Part shown: positions 8,097-17,040 of the stretch, piece by piece
Position numbering within the stretch: position 1 is the first letter of the stretch
Layout of the letters: each line of letters starts with the position of its first letter
Assembly (NCBI RefSeq): GCF_009363115.1
Contig: NZ_CP045298.1
Coordinates: 5,205,501-5,269,500 of the forward strand
Direction of reading: 5' to 3'
Length of the DNA stretch: 64,000 nt
Source of the DNA: Paenibacillus brasilensis
GTDB taxonomy: Bacteria > Bacillota > Bacilli > Paenibacillales > Paenibacillaceae
Program-made: the position numbers and the translations under genes
Notes under the pieces: model-generated
What the model was told of the DNA's origin: nothing
The model's database searches: none
The model's input: only the letters and a program-made list of their open reading frames with translations

Positions 8097-11000
8097 TTAA
8101 GGCTCGATCCCCCATTGCTTGCTTCCAGACAAGTAAGCGGTTACCTTAGTGGAATCTTTTAAGCTGTTCGCTGTGGGATCAAATGAATAGTCATCGTTTT
8201 GTGTGTAATTGCTCCAATTCATTTTGGATATCCGGGTTTGCACTCCACACTTTGACCGGGCTGTAAAGAACCCGCAGCAGGCTTAAAACCAATTTGTGCG
8301 TAAGAATCTGCCCCTGGCTTCGTATTGGATAGCGTTTTAAAGCTGGCAATCACGTTCTCTGTTCCAACACTTGACCAATCCGTAAAGAAATTTTGGCCTT
8401 TATCCCCGTCAATGGTGTAGTAATATCGTAGTGTTACGTCTGCAAGGGAAATGGATGAGGTTCCGGTATTGGTTATTTTAAACTTGGAACTGATCGTATT
8501 ACTTGTTGCAGATATATTTCCATTAAAGACTTGTACCTTCAGAACACCCTCCTCAGTTCCCGGTTCACCGGGCTTATCTCCTTTTACCGTAATTGTGAAT
8601 ACTGCATCGTCGCCTGTACTAAAGTGGAAGTTCAGCGCTGTCTCTCCTTTTGGCAGTTTGGATAAATACTGATTGGTCAGAACGACCGTCTCCCCGCTAA
8701 GTGTATAATCCTCACCTTTTTTCAACACCAAGCTTCCCTGCTGGATGGCTTCCAGCGTATTACCGTTAAGTGTAAGTTTGACGGCAATATCGGTATTGTT
8801 ACTATCCATTCCATAGGTTGCAGCTATCGGTGTAATGCTTGCTTGTCCGGTAGATGGCTGGTCACCGCCTACTCTATCCGCTACCAAAATGCCACAGCCA
8901 TTCGTTCCCAGATAAGCACGTCCATAAATTCGCGGATCACCAATAATTGTAGTTACACGAGCATATTTGTGCTTGTCATCATTAATACGCACCCAATTTG
9001 TCCCTGCATCGTCTGAACGGTAAAATCCGCGTGTACCGTCAATTTTACCAACAATAAATACCGCTTCATTCGCGTGGTTGGGCGCTGCTTTACCAAAGCC
9101 TATGGAATCTGCCTCCTGTACATTAGAGAGCTTGGTGAATGTAACACCGGAATCCTTGGAATGCCATAAGCCGTATGGGCCTCCGTCCTCGGAACCTCCA
9201 GCGAACCACACCTCTCCTTCTGTTCCTCGTACAGCATCAATGTCCGCATTACCTTCTGTTGGCAAGCCAGTTGCCGCCGATGCGATAAATGATGCACCTC
9301 CATTGGTGCTCACATATATTTTTCCAGAAGCAAATGCGTAATATTTGTTAGGATTCACCCGATCAGAGGCGATTTTCGCATTTGCGGGAATGCCCGTGCT
9401 TGCTGTCCATGAGTTGCCCCCCGTTTTGGAGTAGAATACACCCTTATCCGATGTACTCCAGAGCAAGCCATTGCCGTCAGCCGCAACCGCGATGCTGCCC
9501 CCTCCTGCTGTACCAGACGGCTCACTGTTAGCTTTATACCAATTTGCTCCGCCATCATTGGAAAATCCGATGGATTTGGCATTTGGATCTTTTTTGTAAT
9601 CCGCTTTGCCCACCCGTGCCATAAAAGCAGGATTCAGCTCGGCATAATCAATGCTTTCGCTGCTTGTAAAGGTCGGATTATCCAGCATTTTAGCTGGAGC
9701 CTTGAACAAGTCATCGTGTCTAAAACCGGAAACATCACCTACTGCGCTCACCAAAGGAGCATCGGCTGGAGGACTCACCAGATCCAGGATTGCCGCTTCC
9801 TCTATTCCCTTAGCGGCTACCGAAATGTCAAGCTTGCCGCCTTTATCCCAGTTGGTCAGATTTTTAGAGCCGTAGATCGTAGCTCCCGTGCCGTACAGCA
9901 TATGGTCTGAATTAAATGGATCAATCTCCAGATCACCGATCATCCAGCCCAGTTTCGGAGATACCTCGGGTGGGGCAGGATTGGCATTAAAGGTTAGCCA
10001 AGGCGCAGCTGTTATATCCAAATTGTATTTTAGCTTACGAGTCGGATATCCATCGAATTCCCAAATCGGACTCCAGGTTGCTCCGCTGTCGGTACTGCGA
10101 TAAATTATTGCATCAGGCCACCAGGAATTCAGCGTAGCCACCATAAGCGTACCTGGCTTCTGTGTATCCAATGTCAATCCGCCATAACCGAAATAATTGT
10201 CCGCGCTGCTACTGGCAACGGGGCTAATGTTGCTCCATTGCCCACTTGCTGTATTCAGTTTCCACACTTCGCCCTTTGTCCCATCGTATGGCCCTACTCC
10301 ATCGCTATACGAGATGTACAGATTACCATCCGACGATAACACCCCATGATGCGGCAAATAGCCCATTGGTTGTCCTGCGATAGCAGACTAGGTTGTCCCA
10401 CCATCTGCACTTCGATAGACACTCTGCTTTTTATCCGCAACACCTGCATAGATCGTCTGTGTTGCTTTACTGTCAGAGCCCGTCTTTTTGTCAAAAGTAA
10501 TCCAGGCCAAGCCGACAATATCACTCGTATACTCATTTGAAGGGTCCTGCACATACGTTCCCGGATTCGGGAAGCTGCTCACCTTGCTCCAGGTTGCCCC
10601 ATAATCCGAGCTTTTCCATAATCCATTACCACTACGTGCTCCAAAGAACAGTATATTATTCTTGTTCGGATCAATGACCAGACGTTCACCCATCGAGCGC
10701 CCCGGCATGTTGCCTCCTACCTTAAAAGGAAGCTTCGTCGTCTGCCACGTATTGCCCCGGTCGGTAGAACGCATAATTTGCCCGTTTTGTTTATCCCATG
10801 AATTCGTATACGTACCTGTAGCTATATATACACGATTTGGATCAACAGGATCGGTGGCCAGTGCATCCACACCATTTTTGTTCCAATCCTCCCAGCCCAC
10901 AGAATCCGTCAACGGAATCCAACTTTCATTGGCAGCATCCCAGCGGTAAGCCCCCCCGATATCTGTCCGGGCATTGATCAGATTCTTTTCCTTTTCATTA

Positions 11001-11167
11001 AAAATGATACCAGGTACAAAACCGCCGCCTCCACCCGTAACGACACTTTTCCAAGTGTAATCGTCACTTGGAGCCGCGTGGGTCGGCGCTATCATCCCCG
11101 TCCAGGAAGCACTCGCTACGACTAGCGCCAAACATGCATTTCTCAACCTGCTTTTTGCTTTACTCAA
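8097..11167 (-). pseudogene. GH74 xyloglucanase-X2-CBM3, broken by a nonsense codon and a frameshift
   Basis: Reconstructs to a secreted endo-xyloglucanase of about 1020 residues. There is a signal peptide ending near THAAPSDD, then a GH74 double seven-bladed propeller. The N-terminal TDIGGAYRW Asp and the later GDVSGFRHDD Asp sit where the family's catalytic pair is expected. An X2 Ig-like module (starting ASITPIAATYG) and a cellulose-binding CBM3 follow. Lesion 1 is an in-frame TAG at 10388-10390 in DGGTT*SAIAGQP, where relatives have Trp (TGG). Lesion 2 is a one-base deletion near 8249 in CBM3: after QSVE the frame is lost, but the missing end (NWSNYTQNDDYSF to SGSKQWGIEP) reads perfectly in another frame to a TAA at 8097. 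The preferred start is the TTG at 11167, 9 bp after AAGGAGG; the TTG at 11176 abuts the ribosome binding site. A cre box lies upstream. Sequencing error is the alternative explanation. Confidence 0.9.
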
Positions 11168-11276
11168 TGAATTCAACCTCCTTCTTCATTTTCATTTGAA
11201 TATGCAGGCCATACCAGATGAAAGAAGCTCTCACCTCCAATCATTTGTCGATAAAATATGTCGCGACTTCCATTTA

Positions 11277-11290
11277 TGTTAGCGCTTTCA
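11277..11290 (-). promoter_or_regulatory. cre box (CcpA operator) upstream of the xyloglucanase gene
   Basis: On the minus strand TGAAAGCGCTAACA matches the cre consensus TGWAANCGNTNWCA at every defined position. It lies about 110 bp before the start codon, consistent with carbon catabolite repression of a plant-polysaccharide hydrolase. Confidence 0.75.
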
Positions 11291-11438
11291 TTTGTGCCTT
11301 GCTCAATAGATTCGTCATCTTTTTCCCAGTTCCTTGTGTAAAAAATCAAGATAATGTAATATTAACACCTGCAGCACAGCCTCCACTAAGGATGTAAGCC
11401 TCCTTCTGACCGTTATTACTCCTTACTTAACATTATTA

Positions 11439-11458
11439 TGAATTTTTCATATAGTGAA
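11439..11458 (+). repeat. 20-bp direct repeat, copy 2 (upstream of GH74)
   Basis: Exact duplicate of the 7905-7924 sequence in the same orientation, 3534 bp away. Together the two copies bracket the whole GH74 unit including its cre box and terminator. Confidence 0.8.
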
Positions 11459-11523
11459 TTAATTACTTTATTTCTCCTTCTCTTTAGCTGTCAAAATACT
11501 TTGATATATAGCAAAAAACCGCG

Positions 11524-11715
11524 CAATGCGCGGGCCACTCCCAGAAGGGCAGCCGTATGACCATCATGTCCGCATACATGCATAACACCGGAGACTGTTG
11601 ATTTATAAGGCGTATCCTTTTCATCCTGAATGGGAAGCGCATCAAAATCGGCACGAAATGCAATCGTTCTACCCGGCTGACTCCCCTCTAAAATGCCAAG
11701 TACTGACTCCACCAT
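11524..11715 (-). pseudogene. Fragment of an M20-family amidohydrolase
   Basis: About 64 codons encode GILEGSQPGRTIAFRADFDALPIQ and the metal-binding MHVCGHDGHTAALLGVARAL, which are diagnostic of N-acyl-amino-acid / hippurate hydrolases of peptidase family M20D. A full enzyme needs about 380-400 residues; both the N-terminal part and everything after this segment are absent. The reading ends in a GC-rich hairpin followed by a T-run (CCGCG / CGCGG then TTTTTT, about 11510-11530). A decayed remnant, not expected to be functional. Confidence 0.8.
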
Positions 11716-11794
11716 TGCCCGAGCATGCCGATAATACCAGCACCAGTGAGAGAGTTAGAGCTACCATCTTTGTATATCGACTTGTTCGTTTCAC
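11708..11794 (-). pseudogene. 5' fragment of a lipoprotein gene
   Basis: A GTG with an upstream GGAG begins a textbook lipoprotein signal: a basic n-region (KRTSRYTK), a hydrophobic core (MVALTLSLVLVLSAC) and a lipobox Cys followed by SGNGG. After about 29 codons the reading runs into the M20 fragment in a different frame. The mature protein is missing; such starts are typical of ABC-transporter binding lipoproteins. This looks like a deletion junction. Confidence 0.55.
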
Positions 11795-11984
11795 CTGTAA
11801 AACACGCTCCAATCTTAGGGTGAATGTTATAAATGCATTGCATTTTTGAGGCCGATGTTCCATTGTCGATAATTCCAATAAGTTATATATAAATTATACA
11901 AATAACTGTATACCTGCGTTTTTATAGTGTCAATGCAGGTTCTAATTGGAATGATCTATGGATGGATAGAAGACTTGAATTGAC

Positions 11985-12029
11985 AACAAAAAAGAGTCGA
12001 CTTGATCATCTCCTCGACTCTTTTTTGTT
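11985..12029. terminator. Strong bidirectional terminator
   Basis: A perfect 16-bp stem (AACAAAAAAGAGTCGA with its complement at 12014-12029) and a 13-nt loop gives a T-run on either strand. It serves the GNAT gene that ends at 12053. Confidence 0.88.
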
Positions 12030-12044
12030 AATAATATACTATCA

Positions 12045-12064
12045 TGAATTTTTCATGTATTGAA
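12045..12064 (+). repeat. Diverged third copy of the 20-bp repeat
   Basis: TGAATTTTTCATGTATTGAA differs from the other two copies at two positions. It forms a perfect inverted repeat TTTTTC-N7-GAAAAA (12049-12067) and overlaps the last codons of the GNAT gene. It is about 610 bp upstream of the XerS-type recombinase gene. Confidence 0.6.
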
Positions 12065-12562
12065 AAACTGACTTATATTCCCCCGTACCGGATGTGTCTG
12101 TTCCCTGTACTCCCCGTTTGTATAACGATCTATCACCTTGCGCCAGAAGGATTGTGCCGGTCTATTCGTGCTCATCTGGGTCACCTTCCAACGCCCGGCG
12201 AAGCGTCCAAACAGCTCATGAGCTGCCCAAGTTCCAACACCATTATGCCGATAAGGACGAAGCACAAAGAACTCAGCCATATAGTAGTCAGCCTCCCGAT
12301 TGTTGGACATTCGGTCAACCAGCGCGAAGCCCACAGGGATGTCCTGTCTCCATATTAAAAAAGGCAGCTTCTGTTCACCGCTTGTCCAATATTGATACAA
12401 ATCCGGATAAGCCGGGAATGTACCCTTCTCAGTAACATCAATTCGAAGATAGGCTGTAAAATCATATAAATAAAATTGCATGAGCTGAACAATAATGTCC
12501 TTCTGCGACTCTGGTACACTTTTTATGGATAGCTTAAGTTCGGATTTGATATTATACCCCAT
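12053..12562 (-). CDS. GNAT-family N-acetyltransferase
   Basis: A 169-residue acetyl-CoA-dependent acetyltransferase. The fold's strand-4 and pantetheine-binding region appears as YYMAEFFVLRPYRHNGVGTWAAHELF (about residues 92-117; motif A RHNGVG). An aromatic N-terminal region (LMQFYLYDFTAYL) is typical of one Firmicute subgroup. The ATG follows AGAGGGG. It is monocistronic and closed by the terminator at 11985-12029. The acceptor substrate cannot be inferred. Confidence 0.82.
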   Translation of the reverse strand: MGYNIKSELKLSIKSVPESQKDIIVQLMQFYLYDFTAYLRIDVTEKGTFPAYPDLYQYWTSGEQKLPFLIWRQDIPVGFALVDRMSNNREADYYMAEFFVLRPYRHNGVGTWAAHELFGRFAGRWKVTQMSTNRPAQSFWRKVIDRYTNGEYREQTHPVRGNISQFFNT

Positions 12563-12676
12563 ACTTTCACCCCTCTTGGCAGTTCCATGCGTTCTTTACT
12601 TTGATTACATCCCGTCCAGTGCTGCTCAAAATATGTTAAAATACATATACATTATGACCGGACGAGGTGGAACCCA

Positions 12677-13777
12677 ATGAATATTCAAAAGATCATCGAC
12701 CGGCGCAAACTGGATGAAAAAATGCCGGAGCTACCATGGTACGTACAGCAATTTATGGATTACAAGCTACCTGACCTATCCCCCTCAACATTGCTGGAAT
12801 ATGTACGGGATTATGAAGCATTTTTTTCATGGCTTCGCTCAGAAGGCTTGTCTGCCGGAGAAACGAACGCCCAAGTTACGCTGGAAGAATTGGAGACGCT
12901 TCATATGGACAGTATTACGGGTTTTCGTTTGTTCCTGTCCACTAAGCGTGAAGGCTCCAACTCCCGCATTACAATTTCACGCAAGCTATCATCTCTCCGT
13001 TCCCTCTTTCATTATTTAAGCCAGATCGCTGAGGATGAAAATTTTTATCCGTTGCTCAAACGCAACATTATGGCCAAGGTCGAAATCAAGCGCATACATA
13101 AACCCAAGGATACAGCCGCCAAGCTCAAGGGAAAAATATTGGAAGAGGAAGAGCTGCTTGAATTTATCGGCTATATTTATGAAGGCTATGGACACGATCT
13201 GGCCGGTAACAAGCAGGCACTTTACTCCTATGAGCTGAACAAGGAACGGGATGCCTGTATTGCCAGTCTCATCCTGAACTCGGGTCTGCGCGTGTCCGAA
13301 ATTGTCAATCTGAACATAGACGATCTGGATCTAAACAATAAATTACTATATGTGTACCGCAAAGGCAATAACGATGAAACGTTTAAAACACCAGTGTATT
13401 TCCGCGAGCAATCCAAAGATGATCTCGTACTCTATTTGTCCTTGAGACATACCCGTTATCGCGCTCCGAAAAAAGAAAAAGCTCTCTTTATCGCCCGTCC
13501 CAACGGCAGCACGGAGGGCAAACGGATGACCAAAAGAGCGATTCAGGCAATGATCATCAAGTACGCCAAACGGTTCGGCAAGCCTTACCTGACCGTTCAC
13601 AAGCTTCGCCATTCGTTTGCCACCGACTATTATTTGCAAAATGACATCTACAAAACCAAGGAACAGCTTGGGCACGCTTCGACAGAAACGACTGAAGTCT
13701 ATGCCCATCTGACCGACAAAACCATGTCTAAAGCGATTGAGCGGCGGTTGGAGCCCCAGACTGAATCATCCGATTGA
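12677..13777 (+). CDS. xerS: XerS-type tyrosine recombinase
   Basis: Site-specific DNA recombinase of 366 residues. It has a SAM-like N-terminal domain (about residues 18-135) with the LPWYVQQFMDYKL start characteristic of XerS, and a catalytic domain with Arg205 (SGLRVSE), Lys229 (YRKGN), His308 and Arg311 (HKLRHSF), His333 (LGHAST) and nucleophile Tyr342 (VYAHL). In streptococci and lactococci XerS alone resolves chromosome dimers at a dif site next to the gene; Bacilli usually have XerC/XerD as well, so this may be an accessory recombinase. The start follows GAGGTGG. Direct repeats nearby could be substrates (inference). Confidence 0.88.
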   Translation: MNIQKIIDRRKLDEKMPELPWYVQQFMDYKLPDLSPSTLLEYVRDYEAFFSWLRSEGLSAGETNAQVTLEELETLHMDSITGFRLFLSTKREGSNSRITISRKLSSLRSLFHYLSQIAEDENFYPLLKRNIMAKVEIKRIHKPKDTAAKLKGKILEEEELLEFIGYIYEGYGHDLAGNKQALYSYELNKERDACIASLILNSGLRVSEIVNLNIDDLDLNNKLLYVYRKGNNDETFKTPVYFREQSKDDLVLYLSLRHTRYRAPKKEKALFIARPNGSTEGKRMTKRAIQAMIIKYAKRFGKPYLTVHKLRHSFATDYYLQNDIYKTKEQLGHASTETTEVYAHLTDKTMSKAIERRLEPQTESSD

Positions 13778-13811
13778 TGTCTCAGCTCCGTTCATCCGGC
13801 ACATCATCACT

Positions 13812-14330
13812 TTACTGCTGCATCTGACCGATCAGCCAGCGACCTGCCTGGTCGTTGGCATCGGCAGCAAATATTTGTATCGTTTGATCCGAATAGTGAT
13901 CTTGAGCCCATTCCATTAGATGCTTCCAAACCGCTACTCCCTGAACATTTGACAGCGTAGCGGCAAGATGGGCATCTGTTGATTCACGTAGCATGACGAG
14001 TTTTGGGTAATGTTCCTGTTTAAAGCCTTCAAGCAATACACAGTCATATGCCTGAAAATGCCGGATCAGTCCGCTGACAGGTCGACTCTGCTCTTCTAAT
14101 ATGGCTGTTCTTCCAGCAGAAATAATAGCCACGCCTTCGGCGCCTGCTTGCCTGTGCTTGTATGTATCTGTCCCCTCATGATCCATCTCAAACTCATGTC
14201 CATCATGCTTGACCACCGCCACGCGTAATCCAGAATCCCGCAAATAACGAATCAATCCTCCGAGGAAGGTCGTTTTCCCCGTATTTTTGTAACCGACGAT
14301 CTGACACACATACGGCTGCTTCGTATTCAC
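13812..14330 (-). CDS. mobB: Molybdopterin-guanine dinucleotide biosynthesis adaptor MobB
   Basis: GTP-binding protein of 172 residues that assists MobA in attaching GMP to molybdopterin. Walker A GYKNTGKTT is at residues 13-21, with VVKHDGHEFEMD as the switch region and CVLLEGFKQ as the Walker-B-like segment. Its ATG overlaps the stop of moeA (ATGA), so the two are translationally coupled. It converges on xerS without an obvious terminator. It implies use of molybdoenzymes, although no moaABC genes are in the window. Confidence 0.93.
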   Translation of the reverse strand: MNTKQPYVCQIVGYKNTGKTTFLGGLIRYLRDSGLRVAVVKHDGHEFEMDHEGTDTYKHRQAGAEGVAIISAGRTAILEEQSRPVSGLIRHFQAYDCVLLEGFKQEHYPKLVMLRESTDAHLAATLSNVQGVAVWKHLMEWAQDHYSDQTIQIFAADANDQAGRWLIGQMQQ

Positions 14331-15604
14331 TTGATCTTTCCGCCTTGAAGTACCAGTACACGCACCTCTTCCCCTGCACGCAAGCCATCTGTTGTTGGAG
14401 GAAGCACGATCAGACAGTCGCTGTCCTTAATCGTCACCATGACACTGGATTCATCCGCTCGCGCAGGAATGGCATACACTTGACCGTCGCGTATTTCCAG
14501 TGAGCTGCGCACAAATCGGGTAAAATTGTTCACCTTCGTATAATCTGCCCCCAGCAATACCGTCCAGGTTTGTAAATACGGCTGTTCCGAAGACAGCATC
14601 ATTTGAATGGTAGGCCGCACAAACAGCTCACAGCCTACAAAGCATGCACCGGGATTGCCCGATAGCGCAAATAACAGCTTGCCGTCAATTACAGCGGCTG
14701 TTGTCACACTGCCCGGACGCATCGTGACCTTGTTGAACAGCATATCTACATCCTCCTGCCGCACCAGGTCACCCATAATATCATAATCCCCTACCGATAC
14801 GCCGCCGCTCGTAACGACGATATCATAGGCTGCGATTGCTTCACGTACAGAAGCACGCGCAACATCCAGCTCATCATGAATGGCTTGCAGGATGAAGGGC
14901 TCTCCTCCTGCCTCCCTAATTTGAGAGGCCAGCATATATGTATTACTGTTTCGTATTTTTCCCGGTTGTAGCGATTCATCCACCGCAAGCAATTCCGATC
15001 CTGTCGAAAAAACGGCCACCCGTGGCTTCCTGTAAACAGGAACCCGATGTACACCAAAGGTAGCCAGAACCGAGATATGTCCCGCTCCCAGGCAGGTTCC
15101 TTTACTGAGCAAGAGCTGACCTTCCTGAATCTCATGACCGATCTGTGTTACATTTTTGCCGATCTCCATACGCTTCTTCAAGCCGACGTATGTCTGTCCC
15201 TCCTCCTCACGCAGCTGTGTTGCCTCCAGCATGACAACGGTGTCGGCTCCCTCCGGTAATTGCGCTCCCGTCATAATGCGGGCCGCCAATCCCGTTTCTA
15301 CCCGCTTGTCCGATACGGTGCCGCATGGAATTTCGTCCACTACGCGCAGCCAGATTTCCTGGCCAGATGAACAAACCTCGGTGTCCGAACCAAGGATCGC
15401 ATAACCGTCCATACCAGAGCGACGAAAACGGGGATACGGATGTGGTGCAGTCAAATTCATCGCTAAATAACGTCCATGTGCCTGCTCCAGCCCTACTTCC
15501 TCCCGTTCTCCCTGTTTGACATGGTTAGCTATTATTCTCTGTGCCTCATCCACCTGAACCGCTTTACGCTGGAATTTTCCCGCGTTTAATGTTGTCTGAT
15601 TCAT
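14327..15604 (-). CDS. moeA: Molybdopterin molybdenumtransferase MoeA
   Basis: Inserts molybdate into adenylylated molybdopterin. The 425-residue product has the N-terminal MoeA segment PYPRFRRSGMDGYAI (about residues 56-70), a central molybdopterin-binding domain with the TSGGVSVGDYD motif (about residue 266), GNPGACFVGCE near residue 317, and a C-terminal domain IV. It starts at an ATG after GGAGTGAGG and is the first gene of the moeA-mobB operon. Confidence 0.95.
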   Translation of the reverse strand: MNQTTLNAGKFQRKAVQVDEAQRIIANHVKQGEREEVGLEQAHGRYLAMNLTAPHPYPRFRRSGMDGYAILGSDTEVCSSGQEIWLRVVDEIPCGTVSDKRVETGLAARIMTGAQLPEGADTVVMLEATQLREEEGQTYVGLKKRMEIGKNVTQIGHEIQEGQLLLSKGTCLGAGHISVLATFGVHRVPVYRKPRVAVFSTGSELLAVDESLQPGKIRNSNTYMLASQIREAGGEPFILQAIHDELDVARASVREAIAAYDIVVTSGGVSVGDYDIMGDLVRQEDVDMLFNKVTMRPGSVTTAAVIDGKLLFALSGNPGACFVGCELFVRPTIQMMLSSEQPYLQTWTVLLGADYTKVNNFTRFVRSSLEIRDGQVYAIPARADESSVMVTIKDSDCLIVLPPTTDGLRAGEEVRVLVLQGGKIK

Positions 15605-15688
15605 AACCTCACTCCGTTCTTCTAAAGTTCCCTCTTTCTGTTATAACCCTAAAACCGTTTTCTGGCAAATAGGCTTCCTGATATTAAA

Positions 15689-15726
15689 CAAAAAAACAGC
15701 CCGGGATCTTATTCCCGAGCTGTTTG
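15689..15726. terminator. Intrinsic terminator of the PspA/DUF cluster
   Basis: A 12-bp stem (AACAGCCCGGGA with TCCCGAGCTGTT, one mismatch) is followed on the minus strand by a T-run (TTTTTTTG), just after the DUF4247 gene. Confidence 0.85.
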
Positions 15727-15739
15727 CGTAAAATGACAA

Positions 15740-16495
15740 TCATCGTCGACTTCGTCGGCTGATTTTGCCTGAGCCACTACGTGTTTTAGGCTTGCTGTAG
15801 GACTTACGCGGTGAACCAAATATGCCGGAACCGCTGCTGCCCTGATCACGTGAAATCGAGCCTCTGCTTGGTGAACTGCTGCTGGAGCCTCTGTCGAACA
15901 AGCTTCCGCCTGATCCGACAGTGGAGTCTGATCCCTTCCCTCGACGAGTAACCGAGCCTTTTCGTTCCACTGTAATTGGGGGAATGGCTTTCTTTTCCTG
16001 CACTGTAGGGGCTCGGTATTGCCCCTGAGAAGGCCGATATACATCCCTGCTTGAATAGCCACGGTAAGAACCTGATCCACGCAACGAGTCAAAGAGAGCA
16101 TCCAGCACAGTTGCGGTTAAGTATCCTTTTAGAAAGCTGGAGCTGTAATTTTGTTCGACATACTGTTTACTGTCGACTTCAATTAGCGTATCTTCCTTCT
16201 TGGCTGGGTCTTGCTGCAAATGGTACCATTCATCGTTATATACCAGAAACATCCGCTCATTGCTCTGGGGCGACATTTGCTCCGGTGTACGCTGCTCTTT
16301 CAATTCCTCTGCTACTTCTGGAACCGTTTTGCCAGCGGCCCGGTACACGTATGAGGTTGAGTTTCCGCTACCGCTTACCGATTCCAGCGGGTACGTATCT
16401 TTCACATTTGGCGCACCGCAGCCGCTTAGCACGGATACAAACAGGCTCAGCGCCACAATGACCTTTAATGCATACTGCCAGGTGCGTTTGCTCAT
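15740..16495 (-). CDS. DUF4247-type lipoprotein with Ser/Arg-rich tail
   Basis: Predicted lipoprotein of 251 residues. The signal sequence ends in the lipobox LSGC (Cys at about residue 26). A folded region (about 40-140, including RMFLVYNDEWYHLQQDP and LKGYLTATVLDALFDSL) resembles the DUF4247 family. Residues 150-251 form a basic, Ser/Gly/Arg-rich tail that is likely disordered and could contact anionic wall polymers. It is the last gene of the pspA-DUF350-DUF4178-DUF4247 cluster, 13 bp after the DUF4178 gene. Molecular function is unknown; the cluster context suggests envelope stress or membrane maintenance. Confidence 0.7.
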   Translation of the reverse strand: MSKRTWQYALKVIVALSLFVSVLSGCGAPNVKDTYPLESVSGSGNSTSYVYRAAGKTVPEVAEELKEQRTPEQMSPQSNERMFLVYNDEWYHLQQDPAKKEDTLIEVDSKQYVEQNYSSSFLKGYLTATVLDALFDSLRGSGSYRGYSSRDVYRPSQGQYRAPTVQEKKAIPPITVERKGSVTRRGKGSDSTVGSGGSLFDRGSSSSSPSRGSISRDQGSSGSGIFGSPRKSYSKPKTRSGSGKISRRSRR

Positions 16496-16508
16496 GTGTA
16501 ACCCTCTC

Positions 16509-17015
16509 CTAGCTTGCCCGAATAACCTTGACGTCTCCAGTAATCACTTCTTCACCTTCATAAAGCATAAAGCGACCATCCTGCCACTCTACCCGCAACA
16601 GATGATAGTCATCCGACTGGTATTGCCAAACATGCTGTTCTCCACCCTGTCGAAAAGGCGCACGCCCCATAACCGTAACATGCCCAAAATATTGCTCCTC
16701 CAAATGATACGTTGTATCATCTAATTCCAAAATAGTCGGCACTTCCTCCGGGTTGTCCAGCCGGCCATCGATCGCCTGATATAGTCCAAATTGGAGTGTT
16801 TCCCGTTCCTCAATATGAAGATAGCTGACTTGATTACCATCCTGCAGCGTCAAAACAACGGCATTTCGGGCACGATTATGTACTCGGCCCACCACTTCAT
16901 AGGTGACAAGCGACACTTCACAGATATCACCCGGATTTAACTGAAGCATACTCTTCTCCGCTTTTGGCGGCTCAGGCTTGGCAAATAGATTTGAAATTCG
17001 TTTCCATACACCCAT
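16509..17015 (-). CDS. DUF4178-family protein
   Basis: Soluble 168-residue protein without signal or membrane segments, mostly beta by its pattern (LNPGDICEVSLVTYEVVGRV, then repeated short strands with aromatic and charged residues up to VKVIRAS). It resembles DUF4178, a family repeatedly found next to PspA, DUF350 and DUF4247 genes. It lies 25 bp downstream of the DUF350 gene and 13 bp upstream of the lipoprotein gene, so it is cotranscribed. No enzymatic motif is visible and the role is unknown. Confidence 0.7.
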   Translation of the reverse strand: MGVWKRISNLFAKPEPPKAEKSMLQLNPGDICEVSLVTYEVVGRVHNRARNAVVLTLQDGNQVSYLHIEERETLQFGLYQAIDGRLDNPEEVPTILELDDTTYHLEEQYFGHVTVMGRAPFRQGGEQHVWQYQSDDYHLLRVEWQDGRFMLYEGEEVITGDVKVIRAS

Positions 17016-17040
17016 GATAACTTTCCCTGCCTTTCCTAGC

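Noticed and set aside
7959..8162. 67-codon plus-strand frame downstream of the GH74 gene
   Set aside because: It lies antisense to the displaced end of CBM3 and its terminator, with no RBS.
9355..9582. Several short frames inside the GH74 region considered as separate small genes
   Set aside because: They lie in alternative frames of the propeller coding sequence, whose repeated motifs are continuous in the main frame.
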